Assembly (NCBI RefSeq): GCF_011308835.1
Contig: NZ_JAAOHY010000007.1
Span: 62,001-126,000, forward strand
From: Paracoccus xiamenensis
Lineage (GTDB): Bacteria; Pseudomonadota; Alphaproteobacteria; Rhodobacterales; Rhodobacteraceae
Direction: 5' to 3'
Length of the DNA: 64,000 nt
The notes beneath the pieces were generated by a model. The model saw only the letters and a list, made by a program, of their open reading frames with translations, was not told the origin of the DNA and ran no database searches. The stretch's first letter is position 1, and every line of letters starts with the position of its first letter. A program made the translations under genes and the position numbers. Below, piece after piece: positions 48,525 to 57,132 of this stretch.

Positions 48525-48593
48525 ATTTGCCTCGTAAGAATTTGCGCCATGTTGGCGCGCCCGGCCGAGCTGTCAACCAGTGCGGCACGCCGC

Positions 48594-48627
48594 AATATCA
48601 CACGATCCTGACACAGGTAATATCACA
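48594..48627. repeat. Direct repeat AATATCACA in a divergent promoter region
   Basis: AATATCACA occurs at 48594-48602 and 48619-48627, 25 bases apart, between the lyase operon (start 48524) and the siderophore operon (start 48730). The spacing and the intergenic location suggest a regulator site. No ICE-box or classic Fur box was recognised in 48525-48729. Confidence 0.35.
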
Positions 48628-48729
48628 GAAATTTACTCGGACACTGGACCACCCGGCGGCGCGGGTCTAGAACCGGCCCGTCGCGTGAAGCCAGCGCCCA
48701 GCCACACGCAAACCGCAAAAGGAAACGCC

Positions 48730-49629
48730 ATGCGCCGTTTTGCCGTCTCATTGCTTGCCGCCGCCTCGATGGTGACCGCTGCCCTCGCCGAGGAGGTCGC
48801 GATCACCACCGCACAGGGCGAGGTGACCGTCAACGCACCGCCCGCGAAGGTCGTGGCCTTCGACGTCGCCGCCATCGACACGCTGACCGCTTTGCAGGTG
48901 CCGCTGGCGGGCGTGCCGGACAATCTTTACATCCCGGCGCTGAAGAACAATCCGGCGCTGAAGGTGGACACCGTCGGCACCCTGTTCGAACCCGATCTGG
49001 AAAAGCTGGCCGGGCTGGCGCCTGATCTGATCGTGGTCGGCAGCCGCTCGGCCGCGCAGAAGGGCGCGGTGGAACAGGTTTCGCCAACGATCGACATGAC
49101 CATCGGCCCGGACATGATCCCCGAGGCAGAGGCCCGTCTGGCCGCCTATGGCACCCTGTTCGACAAAACCGCCGAGGCAGACGCCCTGAAAGCCGCGCTG
49201 GATGAAAAGCTGGCCACGCTGAAGACCGCCGCCGAAGGCAAGGGCACGGCGCTGATCGTGATGACCAACGGACCGAAGCTGGCGGCCTATGGCACCGGCT
49301 CGCGCTTTGGCTGGCTGCATGACCAGACCGGGCTGCCCCCCGCCATCGCCGATCTGAACGCAGAGGAAGGTCATGGCAACGTCCTGACGCACGAAGCCAT
49401 CGCCCAGGCCAACCCTGACTGGCTGCTGGTGCTGGATCGCGGCGCCGCCGTGGGCGAAGACGGCCAAAGCGCCGAGGCGACCCTGAAATCGCCGCTGGTC
49501 GAGGGCACAAATGCCTGGAAAAACGGCAATGTCGTCTATCTGCCCGCGGCAGAGCTGTATATCGGCGGCGGCGGCTATGGCTCGTTGGTCGCTGTGGTCG
49601 ACACCCTGACCGAGGCGCTGTCGAAGTGA
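48730..49629 (+). CDS. Ferric-siderophore ABC transporter substrate-binding protein
   Basis: A 299-residue periplasmic protein of the FatB/YclQ/CeuE group, with a signal peptide (1-20). The fold shows in VVAFDVAAIDTLTALQVPLA and in EPDLEKLAGLAPDLIVVGSR. The C lobe includes LTHEAIAQANPDWLLVLDRG. In this family it binds catecholate, citrate or linear siderophores. A GGAAACGCC sequence precedes the ATG at 48730. It overlaps the first permease by ATGA and heads a four-gene operon. Confidence 0.88.
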   Translation: MRRFAVSLLAAASMVTAALAEEVAITTAQGEVTVNAPPAKVVAFDVAAIDTLTALQVPLAGVPDNLYIPALKNNPALKVDTVGTLFEPDLEKLAGLAPDLIVVGSRSAAQKGAVEQVSPTIDMTIGPDMIPEAEARLAAYGTLFDKTAEADALKAALDEKLATLKTAAEGKGTALIVMTNGPKLAAYGTGSRFGWLHDQTGLPPAIADLNAEEGHGNVLTHEAIAQANPDWLLVLDRGAAVGEDGQSAEATLKSPLVEGTNAWKNGNVVYLPAAELYIGGGGYGSLVAVVDTLTEALSK

Positions 49630-50582
49630 AACACCCGCTCGGCGTGACGGTGGCGGCCCTGGTGCCGCTGACGCTGGCCAGTCTGATGACCGGGGCCGCC
49701 AGCATCGACGTCTTCGCCGCGCCGAGCGACCCATGGGCCATGCTGGTCCTGATGGAATCGCGCCTGCCGCGTACGCTTGCGGTGCTGCTGACCGGCGCGG
49801 CGCTTGGCGTCGCGGGTATGCTGTTGCAGGCGTTGGTGCGCAACCGTTTCGTCGGCCCCGACACCGTCGGCACCGGCGAAAGCGCGGCACTCGGCCTGCT
49901 GGCGATCACGCTGCTGGCACCCGCCGCGCCGATCTGGCTGAAGATCCTGACCGCCGCCGCCGCCGCCATGGCCGGCACGGCGCTGTTCGTCGCGGTGATC
50001 CGCCGCCTGCCCCCGCGCGAGGTCATGCTGGTCCCGATCACCGGCATCGTGCTGGCCGGGGTGATCGGATCCATCGTGACCTATATCGCCTGGCAGACCG
50101 ACCTGATCCAGCTGATCACCACCTGGCTGATGACGGGCGAGTTTTCCGGCGTCATCGCCGGACGCTATGAGGTGCTGTGGATCGCCGGGGCGGCAGCCGG
50201 GCTGGCATGGTTTGCCGCCGACCGCTTCGCCATTCTGGGTCTGGGCGAGGAGGTTGCGACGGGGCTTGGCCTCGGCACAAAGGGCATCATGCGGCTGGGC
50301 TTGGCGGTGGTGTCGCTGGTCACCGCGATGGTCGTCACCACGGTCGGCATGATCCCCTTTATCGGGCTGGTGGTGCCCAACATCATCTCGCGGATCATGG
50401 GCGACAATCTGCGCCAGTCGCTGCCCATGGTCGCCGCCGCCGGTGCGGCGCTGCTGATGGCCTGCGACCTGATCGGGCGGCTGGTGCGTTACCCGTTCGA
50501 GATTCCCGTCGGCACCATCATGGGCTTTGTCGGCGCCGGTATCTTCCTGATCCTTCTGTATCGCAAGCCCGCCCATGGCTGA
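49626..50582 (+). CDS. Ferric-siderophore ABC permease 1 (FecCD family)
   Basis: A 318-residue FecCD permease with about nine membrane segments. Motifs include ESRLPRTLAVLLTGAALGVA, MLLQALVRNRFVGPDTVGTG and IPFIGLVVPNIISRIMGDN. It is similar to FatD/CeuB. It overlaps the second permease by eight bases; the two probably form a heterodimer. Confidence 0.9.
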   Translation: MKHPLGVTVAALVPLTLASLMTGAASIDVFAAPSDPWAMLVLMESRLPRTLAVLLTGAALGVAGMLLQALVRNRFVGPDTVGTGESAALGLLAITLLAPAAPIWLKILTAAAAAMAGTALFVAVIRRLPPREVMLVPITGIVLAGVIGSIVTYIAWQTDLIQLITTWLMTGEFSGVIAGRYEVLWIAGAAAGLAWFAADRFAILGLGEEVATGLGLGTKGIMRLGLAVVSLVTAMVVTTVGMIPFIGLVVPNIISRIMGDNLRQSLPMVAAAGAALLMACDLIGRLVRYPFEIPVGTIMGFVGAGIFLILLYRKPAHG

Positions 50583-51585
50583 CACGGCGCTGCATCTGAC
50601 CGCGATGCCCGCAGGCCGCCGCAAGACGCGGATGCTGCTGGCGCTGTCGGTCCTGCTGGCGGCAGCTTCGGCGCTGTGGCTGTTTCAGGGTCTGGGCGAG
50701 GGCAACCGCGCCTTCATCCTGCAATTGCGCGCGGTCAAGCTGGGCGCGCTGCTTGTGGTGGCGGCGGCGGTGGCTGTGTCCACGATGCTGTTTCAGACGG
50801 TAGCGGCAAACCGGGTGCTGACGCCGTCGATCATGGGCTTCGATTCGCTGTATGTGCTGCTTCAGACAGCCATGGTCGCCGGGCTGGGTGTCGCAGGATT
50901 TGCTGCGATCCCGCAGCTGACGAAATTCCTGGCCGAGCTGGTGCTGATGTGCGGCCTTGCGGTGCTGCTGTTCGGCACGCTGCTGGGGCGCGGAACCCGC
51001 GACATTGGCCGGACCATCCTGACCGGGGTGATCCTGGGTATCATGTTCCGATCTGCCGCCGGCCTGCTGGCGCGGCTGATCGACCCCAATGAATATGCCG
51101 TGGTGCAGGCTGCCAGCACCGTCAGCTTTACCCGCGCCGACCCGGTGCTGCTTCCGATCGGGGCCGGGTTGACGGCGGCGGCGATCGGCGTCGCGCTGTG
51201 GCTGGCGCCGCGGCTGGATGTGCTGGCACTTGGCCGCGATACCGCCGTGTCGCTGGGGCTGCGCCATGGCCGCATGGTGGTGGTGACACTGGCGCTGGTG
51301 GCGCTGCTGGTATCCGTCGCAACGGCGCTGGTAGGGCCCCTGTCTGTCTTCGGCTCACCCGCGTTTTTCGGGCTGGTTATCGCCGGTCTGGCCCATGCGC
51401 TGGCGCGCAGCCATCGCCATGACGTGCTGCTGCCCGCGGCGGTGCTGATCGCGGCGAATATCCTTGTGATCGGACAAATGGTGTTCGAGCGCCTGCTGGG
51501 CCAGCAGGCGGCGCTGTCGGTGGTGATCGAGTTCGCCGGCGGGCTGTTCTTCCTGTATCTTCTGTTGAAGGGTCGCATCCGATGA
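50575..51585 (+). CDS. Ferric-siderophore ABC permease 2 (FecCD family)
   Basis: A 336-residue FecCD permease similar to FatC/CeuC. LQLRAVKLGALLVVAAAVAV and TVAANRVLTPSIMGFDSLYV replace the canonical RxPR and GxxxQ regions, as usual for the second subunit. The GPLSVFGSPAFFGLVIAGLA segment is the coupling region. It overlaps the ATPase gene by ATGA. Confidence 0.9.
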   Translation: MADTALHLTAMPAGRRKTRMLLALSVLLAAASALWLFQGLGEGNRAFILQLRAVKLGALLVVAAAVAVSTMLFQTVAANRVLTPSIMGFDSLYVLLQTAMVAGLGVAGFAAIPQLTKFLAELVLMCGLAVLLFGTLLGRGTRDIGRTILTGVILGIMFRSAAGLLARLIDPNEYAVVQAASTVSFTRADPVLLPIGAGLTAAAIGVALWLAPRLDVLALGRDTAVSLGLRHGRMVVVTLALVALLVSVATALVGPLSVFGSPAFFGLVIAGLAHALARSHRHDVLLPAAVLIAANILVIGQMVFERLLGQQAALSVVIEFAGGLFFLYLLLKGRIR

Positions 51586-52337
51586 TCCAGCTGTCCGGCA
51601 TCAGTCACCGCATCGGCGGCGCTCCGATCCTGAACGACATCACGGCCGAGCTGCCGCGCGGCAAGCTGACCGCACTGATCGGGCCGAATGGCGCGGGCAA
51701 GTCCACCCTGCTGCGCCTGATCGGCCGGTTGGAGCCGTTGCAGCAGGGCAGTATCCACATCGACGAGATGGACCTGACGCGGACGCCCTCGGTCGATCTG
51801 GCGCGACGGCTGGCGGTGTTGGGCCAGCAGACCCAGATCGCCAGCCGGCTGCGCCTGTCGGATCTGGTCGCCTTCGGCCGCTGGCCCCATCATCAGGGCC
51901 GCGCCACCGCGCGCGACCGCAAGATTACCGCTGAGGCACTGGAAACATTCGGACTGGGTGATCTGTCGCACCGCTTTCTGGACGAAGTATCGGGCGGGCA
52001 GGCGCAGCGGGCCTATCTGGCGATGACCTTCGCGCAGGATACCGACTGGTTACTGCTGGACGAGCCGCTGAACAATCTGGACATGTCACATGCCCGCGGG
52101 CTGATGTCGCGGCTGTCCGGGCTGGTCGGCAGCGCCGGCAAAAGCGTGGTGGTGGTGGTTCACGAGGTGAATTATGCCGCCGCCTGGGCCGATCACATCG
52201 TGGCGCTGAAGGATGGCCGCATCGCCGCCACCGGTACCCCAGACGAGGTTTTGAACGCAGGCACCCTCAGCGCGCTTTACGACACCGAGATCGAGGTTGC
52301 CCGCCATCAGGGCCGCCCCCTTGTGCTGCATCACTAA
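51582..52337 (+). CDS. Ferric-siderophore ABC ATP-binding protein
   Basis: A 251-residue ABC ATPase. Walker A GPNGAGKST, a signature VSGGQAQRA and Walker B LLLDEPLNNLD are intact. The family is FecE/FatE/CeuD. It completes the binding protein-permease-permease-ATPase operon. No clear terminator follows before the next iron operon, 115 bases downstream. Confidence 0.9.
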   Translation: MIQLSGISHRIGGAPILNDITAELPRGKLTALIGPNGAGKSTLLRLIGRLEPLQQGSIHIDEMDLTRTPSVDLARRLAVLGQQTQIASRLRLSDLVAFGRWPHHQGRATARDRKITAEALETFGLGDLSHRFLDEVSGGQAQRAYLAMTFAQDTDWLLLDEPLNNLDMSHARGLMSRLSGLVGSAGKSVVVVVHEVNYAAAWADHIVALKDGRIAATGTPDEVLNAGTLSALYDTEIEVARHQGRPLVLHH

Positions 52338-52452
52338 GGGCCGCCGCGCGCGCTTTGAGGGCCGAAGCTAGGGGCGGGATCGGACGGCTCGACTGGACGC
52401 TGGGGCCAGCGTTTATTAACTGCAAGATCACGGGGCCGCCGAAAGGATGGTC

Positions 52453-53562
52453 ATGCAACGGATGAAAGCGGGGAAAATGTCGGCCAGCCAACCAATCGCG
52501 CTGCAACTCGACCGGGTGTCGCGCCGCTTTGGCCGGCACGAGGTTCTGTCGGACATCTCGCTTGTGGTGCCGCATGGCGGGATCACCTGCCTGCTGGGCG
52601 AATCGGGTTGCGGCAAATCAACGCTTCTGGGGCTGATTTCAGGCATCGACCGCCCTGACGGTGGCAGCATCGCCATGGCCGGCCAGCAGGTCGCGGGTCC
52701 CCAGGCCTTCGTCGCGCCCGAGGCCCGCAATGTCGGTTTCATGTTTCAGGACTACGCGCTGTTCCCGCATCTCAGCGTCGCCGACAATCTGGCCTTCGGG
52801 CTGCGCGGACTGCCAAAGGCCGAACAGCAGGCCCGCATCGCCGAAATGGCGCAGCGCATCGGCATTGCCCATCTGCTTGGGCGCTATCCTCATGCGCTGT
52901 CGGGCGGCGAACAGCAGCGCGTGGCGCTGGCGCGGGCATTGGCGCCCGAACCCGGTATCCTGCTGATGGACGAACCTTTTTCGAACCTCGATCAGGGCCT
53001 GCGCGAGCGGGTCCGCCGTGAAACCGTCGAGATCCTGAAATCGCTGGACGCCACCGCGATCATCGTCACCCATGATCCGCAGGAGGCCATGGCGGTGGGC
53101 GATCAGGTGGTGCTGATGCGACATGGCCGGGTGGAACAGACCGGCTCTCCCTATGACATCTATGATCGGCCGGTATCGTCCTATGCGGCCGAGTTCATGG
53201 GGCCTTGCAACCGCCTGACCGGGATCTGGGCCAAGGGCCATATCGAAACCCCCATCGGCAACTTCGCGGCCGATCTCGACCTGCCGGACGGGGCGCTGGC
53301 GGTGGCCTGCATCCGCCCGCAAACGCTGGCAGTGATGCGCGACGGCGACGGAATCGCAGCGCGGATCACCGGCAAGTTCTTCCTCGGCGAAAGCGAGCAG
53401 ATGGATATCAGCGTCCACCCGCTGGCCCAGCCCCTGCGCATCCACAGCCATACCCGCAGCCCCATGGCCATCGGCGAGCAGGTAAAGCTGAACCTCAACG
53501 GCGCGCAGGTCCATGTTTTCGCCGAAGCAGATACCCCGTTGCCGCCAAAAAAACTTGACTAA
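52453..53562 (+). CDS. fbpC: Ferric iron ABC transporter ATP-binding protein (FbpC-type)
   Basis: A 369-residue ABC ATPase of the Fe3+/putrescine/sulfate class. Walker A LLGESGCGKST, signature LSGGEQQRV and Walker B ILLMDEPFSNLDQ are present. A C-terminal OB/TOBE domain spans about 265-365 (PQTLAVMRDGDGIAARITGK). The ATG at 52453 has AGGA at five-base spacing; ATGs at 52447 and 52477 are alternatives. Here the ATPase gene comes first, ahead of fbpA and fbpB. Confidence 0.85.
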   Translation: MQRMKAGKMSASQPIALQLDRVSRRFGRHEVLSDISLVVPHGGITCLLGESGCGKSTLLGLISGIDRPDGGSIAMAGQQVAGPQAFVAPEARNVGFMFQDYALFPHLSVADNLAFGLRGLPKAEQQARIAEMAQRIGIAHLLGRYPHALSGGEQQRVALARALAPEPGILLMDEPFSNLDQGLRERVRRETVEILKSLDATAIIVTHDPQEAMAVGDQVVLMRHGRVEQTGSPYDIYDRPVSSYAAEFMGPCNRLTGIWAKGHIETPIGNFAADLDLPDGALAVACIRPQTLAVMRDGDGIAARITGKFFLGESEQMDISVHPLAQPLRIHSHTRSPMAIGEQVKLNLNGAQVHVFAEADTPLPPKKLD

Positions 53563-53636
53563 AATCATAAGCCTCTATAGCGCCAAGCCTGAACCTTCGG
53601 CCGAAAACCGGCCCTTACCTTTACAGGAGGCTGACC

Positions 53637-54659
53637 ATGACGATTTCCACCAAGACCCGCCTGGCGCTGTGCACTGCAACGCTGGCCCTTCTGGGCACCA
53701 GTGTCGCAGCGCAGGAACTGAACCTTTATACCTCGCGCGAACCGGGGCTGGTTGAACCACTGCTGGCGGCCTTCACCGAGGAAACCGGCATCAAGGTGAA
53801 CACCGTCTTCCTGAAGGACGGGATGGCCGAACGCGTTGCGTCGGAAGGGGAATCCTCGCCCGCCGACCTGCTGATGGCGGTCGATGCCGGCAACCTGGCC
53901 GATCTGGTCGACAAGGGGCTGACCCAGCCGGTCGAATCCGAGGTACTGACCGCCGCGGTCCCCGAAAACCTGCGCGATCCGGGCAACCAGTGGTTCGCGC
54001 TGTCGACGCGCGCCCGCGTTGTCTATGCCGCCAAGGACCTGGAACTGGACAGCATCACCTATGAACAGCTGGCCGATCCGGCATGGAAGGGCAAGCTGTG
54101 CATCCGTTCCGGCCAGCACCCCTATAACACCGGCCTGATCTCGGCCTATCTGTCCCATCACGGTGCCGAAGCGACCGAGGCATGGCTGAACGGCATGAAG
54201 GCCAACCTGGCCCGTCAGGCCGGCGGCGGCGACCGCGACGGGGCCAAGGACATTCTGGGCGGCATCTGCGACATCGCGGTGGCGAACTCCTACTATGTCG
54301 GGCTGATGCGGTCGGGCAAGGGTGGCGACGAACAGCGCGCCTGGGGTGATGCGATCAAGGTGATCCAGCCCACCTTCGAAGATGGTGGCACCCATGTGAA
54401 CATCAGCGGCGCTGCCGTCGCCAAGAACGCGCCGAACAAGGACGAAGCGGTCAAGCTGCTGGAATTCCTGGTCTCGGACGAAGCGCAGAAGATCTATGGC
54501 TCGGCAAACTACGAACATCCGGTCAAACCCGGTGCTGACGTCGACCCGATTGTCGCCTCGTTCGGCGAACTGAATGTCGATGCGACGCCGCTGACCGACA
54601 TCGTCAAGAACCGCGCCGAGGCGAGCGCGCTTGTCGACAAGGTCGGCTTCGACAACTAA
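53637..54659 (+). CDS. fbpA: Ferric iron ABC transporter substrate-binding protein (FbpA-type)
   Basis: A 340-residue periplasmic transferrin-like protein with a signal peptide (1-22, LCTATLALLGTSVAAQ). Family motifs are ELNLYTSREPGLVEPLLAAF, the RSGQHPYNTGLISAYLSHHG region and the C-terminal YGSANYEHPVKPG, whose tyrosine is an iron ligand. ACAGGAGGCTGACC gives a strong ribosome-binding site, so high expression is expected. A terminator-like hairpin follows directly. Confidence 0.92.
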   Translation: MTISTKTRLALCTATLALLGTSVAAQELNLYTSREPGLVEPLLAAFTEETGIKVNTVFLKDGMAERVASEGESSPADLLMAVDAGNLADLVDKGLTQPVESEVLTAAVPENLRDPGNQWFALSTRARVVYAAKDLELDSITYEQLADPAWKGKLCIRSGQHPYNTGLISAYLSHHGAEATEAWLNGMKANLARQAGGGDRDGAKDILGGICDIAVANSYYVGLMRSGKGGDEQRAWGDAIKVIQPTFEDGGTHVNISGAAVAKNAPNKDEAVKLLEFLVSDEAQKIYGSANYEHPVKPGADVDPIVASFGELNVDATPLTDIVKNRAEASALVDKVGFDN

Positions 54660-54667
54660 GACCAAGG

Positions 54668-54697
54668 GGCCGGGCAGCACTCTGCCCGGCCATTTTT
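54668..54697 (+). terminator. Attenuating hairpin between fbpA and fbpB
   Basis: A perfect 10-bp stem GGCCGGGCAG / CTGCCCGGCC (54668-54691) with a CACT loop is followed by ATTTTTC and then at once by the fbpB ATG. It has the form of an intrinsic terminator. It occupies the place where a ribosome-binding site for fbpB should be, so it probably sets a high fbpA:fbpB ratio. Confidence 0.75.
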
Positions 54698-54698
54698 C

Positions 54699-56384
54699 AT
54701 GACCGATACCGCAGAAGCCACCGCCACTGCCCCGAGTTCTCGCCGCCGCGCCAGCCTTGGCGCGGGCTGGGTGGTGGCTTCTGCGGTGATCGCGGCGCTT
54801 GTCCTGGCGCCCGTGGGCGCGCTGATCTGGCAGGCCGCGCAGGGATCAGAGGGGCTTTGGCAGCACCTCGCGGCCTATGTCCTGCCCCATGCGCTTGGCC
54901 AGACAGCGATGCTGATGGGGGGCGTTGGGCTGCTGGTGGTGCTGATTGGCACCGGCACTGCCTGGTTGGTCACGGCTTACGACTTTCCCGGCCGCCGAGT
55001 GCTGGAATGGGCGCTGCTGCTGCCGCTGGCGGTGCCGACTTACATCGTCGCCTATGCCTATCTTGATCTGCTGCACCCGCTGGGTCCGGTGCAATCGCTG
55101 GTCCGCGACCTGCTGGGCTATGACAGCCCGCGCGAATTTCGCCTGCCCGATATACGGTCGATGACCGGGGCCATCCTGCTGCTGGGGTTGGTGCTTTACC
55201 CTTACGTCTACCTGCCGACTCGGGCGATGTTCATGACCCAGGCCGCCAGTCTGGTCGAGGTGTCGCGCACCCTGGGCACCAGCCCGCGCCAGATCTTCTG
55301 GCGCGTCGCGCTGCCGCTTGCGCGCCCGGCCATCGCCGTCGGTACCAGCCTGGCCCTGATGGAGACGCTGAACGATATCGGCGCGTCCGAGTTTCTGGGC
55401 GTCCGGTCGCTGACGATCTCGATTTATACGACATGGGTGACGCGGTCGGACCTGCCCGGCGCGGCGCAGATCTCACTGGCGCTGATCCTGCTGGTGGTGG
55501 CGCTGGTGTCGCTGGAACGTTGGGCGCGGCGGCGGCAGCAATATACCACCGGGGCACGGCGCGCGCGTCGCTTCCGACCGCAGCAGCTGAAGGGTGGTCG
55601 CGCCGCAGCCGCGCTGGCGCTTGGGCTTATGCCGGTGCTGCTGGGCTTTCTGGTTCCGGCCCTGTTTCTTGCCGTCGAGGCCTGGAAGCGCTTTCAATTC
55701 GCCGGCCTCTCGGACCGTCTGCTTACCGAGGCGCGCAACACCTTCCTGCTGTCCGCCGGCGCGACGCTGGCGGTGCTGATCTGCGGGCTGGTCATCGCCT
55801 ATGCGGCCCGCGTCCTGCCCCATCGCGGCATGGCGGTGCTTGGGCGCATCGCCTCGCTTGGCTATGCGATGCCGGGGACGGTGCTGGGGCTGGGGGTGCT
55901 GATCGTCGCCGCCAATCTGGACCGGCTGGTCGACCGCACGGCGCAGGAGTGGTTTGGCGTGTCGACCGGGCTGATCCTGATCGGCTCGGGGCTGGCGCTT
56001 GGCTATGCTTATCTCGCGCGCTTCCTGGCCATCTCCATCGGCTCTATCGAGGCCGGGTTCAGCCGCATCCCGCGCAGCTATGACAATGCCGCCCGCACGC
56101 TGGGCCACGGATCGGGGGCGACGCTGCGCCGCATCCACCTGCCGCTGTCGCGCACCGCAATTGCAGCGGCGGGGCTGCTGGTCTTTGTCGACTGCATGAA
56201 GGAGCTGTCCGCCACACTGATGCTGCGGCCGCTAAATTTCGAAACCCTCGCCACCCATCTTTACGGCGAGGCCGCCCGCGGCACCTATGAGGAGGCCGCC
56301 CTTGCAGCGCTTGCCATCGTCATCGTGGGGGTGCTGCCGGTCATCCTGCTGGCCCGCGTCCGCCACGACGATCCGGGTGCCTAG
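54699..56384 (+). CDS. fbpB: Ferric iron ABC transporter permease (FbpB-type, fused dimer)
   Basis: A 561-residue permease made of two tandem halves, each with about six membrane segments. The transport-system motif is seen in EVSRTLGTSPRQIFWRVALP and again in DNAARTLGHGSGATLRRIHL. The N terminus is Ala/Thr-rich and cytoplasmic. No Shine-Dalgarno is visible because a hairpin ends two bases before the ATG. Its stop overlaps the end of the convergent HAD gene by four bases. Confidence 0.9.
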   Translation: MTDTAEATATAPSSRRRASLGAGWVVASAVIAALVLAPVGALIWQAAQGSEGLWQHLAAYVLPHALGQTAMLMGGVGLLVVLIGTGTAWLVTAYDFPGRRVLEWALLLPLAVPTYIVAYAYLDLLHPLGPVQSLVRDLLGYDSPREFRLPDIRSMTGAILLLGLVLYPYVYLPTRAMFMTQAASLVEVSRTLGTSPRQIFWRVALPLARPAIAVGTSLALMETLNDIGASEFLGVRSLTISIYTTWVTRSDLPGAAQISLALILLVVALVSLERWARRRQQYTTGARRARRFRPQQLKGGRAAAALALGLMPVLLGFLVPALFLAVEAWKRFQFAGLSDRLLTEARNTFLLSAGATLAVLICGLVIAYAARVLPHRGMAVLGRIASLGYAMPGTVLGLGVLIVAANLDRLVDRTAQEWFGVSTGLILIGSGLALGYAYLARFLAISIGSIEAGFSRIPRSYDNAARTLGHGSGATLRRIHLPLSRTAIAAAGLLVFVDCMKELSATLMLRPLNFETLATHLYGEAARGTYEEAALAALAIVIVGVLPVILLARVRHDDPGA

Positions 56385-56985
56385 CCTGCGGGCAGCAGCC
56401 CCCGCGCGATCAGCGCTGCCTCCAGTGCTGCCGGGGTGGTGAAATGCACCGCCTGCATGCCGATGCTTTCGGCACCGGCGCAGTTCGCTGCGCTGTCGTC
56501 GATGAACAGGCAATCCTGCGGCGCGAGGTCGGCACGGTCGCAGAACAACCGGAAGATCGCCGGGTCGGGCTTGACCATCCCCACCTGCCCCGAAACGACC
56601 ACCGTATCGAAGGCCGTGCCCAGCCGCGGATGCGCCCAGATCCCCTCGGGCCAGGTTTCCGCCGACCAGTTTGTGATGGTATGGACCGGCCAACCCGACT
56701 GCCGCAGCCGGTCCAGCAATGCCCAGCTGCCCGCGATTGCCTCGGTCACGGTCAGCGCAAAGCGCGCAGGATAACCGGCCAGCAGCGCCCGTCGGCGGGA
56801 TCGGACAACTCGGCCGCCAATTCTGCAAAAGCGGTCCCGCCATCGGCCCGCAGATTGCGCGCGCCAAATTCGGTCCGCGCCATGAAATCGGCCACCCGCG
56901 CAGTGCTGCCCAGCTCTGGCAGGAATGCGGGCACCGGATCCCAGCGGACCAGCACATTGCCAATATCGAATACGACTGCCTTCAT
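56381..56985 (-). pseudogene. HAD-superfamily phosphatase, frameshifted
   Basis: Two overlapping minus-strand frames together make one HAD hydrolase of about 200 residues. The N-terminal part (MKAVVFDIGNVLVRWDPVPA, with the DxGN version of motif I) starts at 56985 and runs to AELSDPADG. The C-terminal part continues in another frame from RALLAGYPARFALTVTEAIA through the GMVKPDPAIF and LFIDDSAANCAGA motifs to 56381. Adding one base near 56787-56794 would restore a continuous protein. The gene is otherwise well conserved, so this is either a recent mutation or a sequencing error. Confidence 0.75.
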
Positions 56986-57020
56986 CCGTCCCTTCCCTCA
57001 TCGCCCGCCACCGGTAACCC

Positions 57021-57032
57021 GACCGATCGGTC
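57021..57032. promoter_or_regulatory. Palindrome GACCGATCGGTC, candidate operator
   Basis: A perfect 12-bp palindrome about 100 bases upstream of the fatty-acid oxidation gene and between it and the divergent HAD gene. The form resembles operators of TetR-family regulators that often control acyl-CoA metabolism. No regulator gene is adjacent. Confidence 0.4.
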
Positions 57033-57132
57033 AATAAATTGATAGCCGCAGGCCGATCATCTGTTATAGCTTTGCTGCATCGCGACATGCGACCTTGGGT
57101 AACCCGCCATCGACGCGCAGAAAGGCCTGACC

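Noticed and set aside
53555..53581. TTGACT...TATAGC as a promoter for fbpA
   Set aside because: The spacer is only 15 bases and the site sits at the end of fbpC; the genes are close enough to be cotranscribed. Not strong enough to list.
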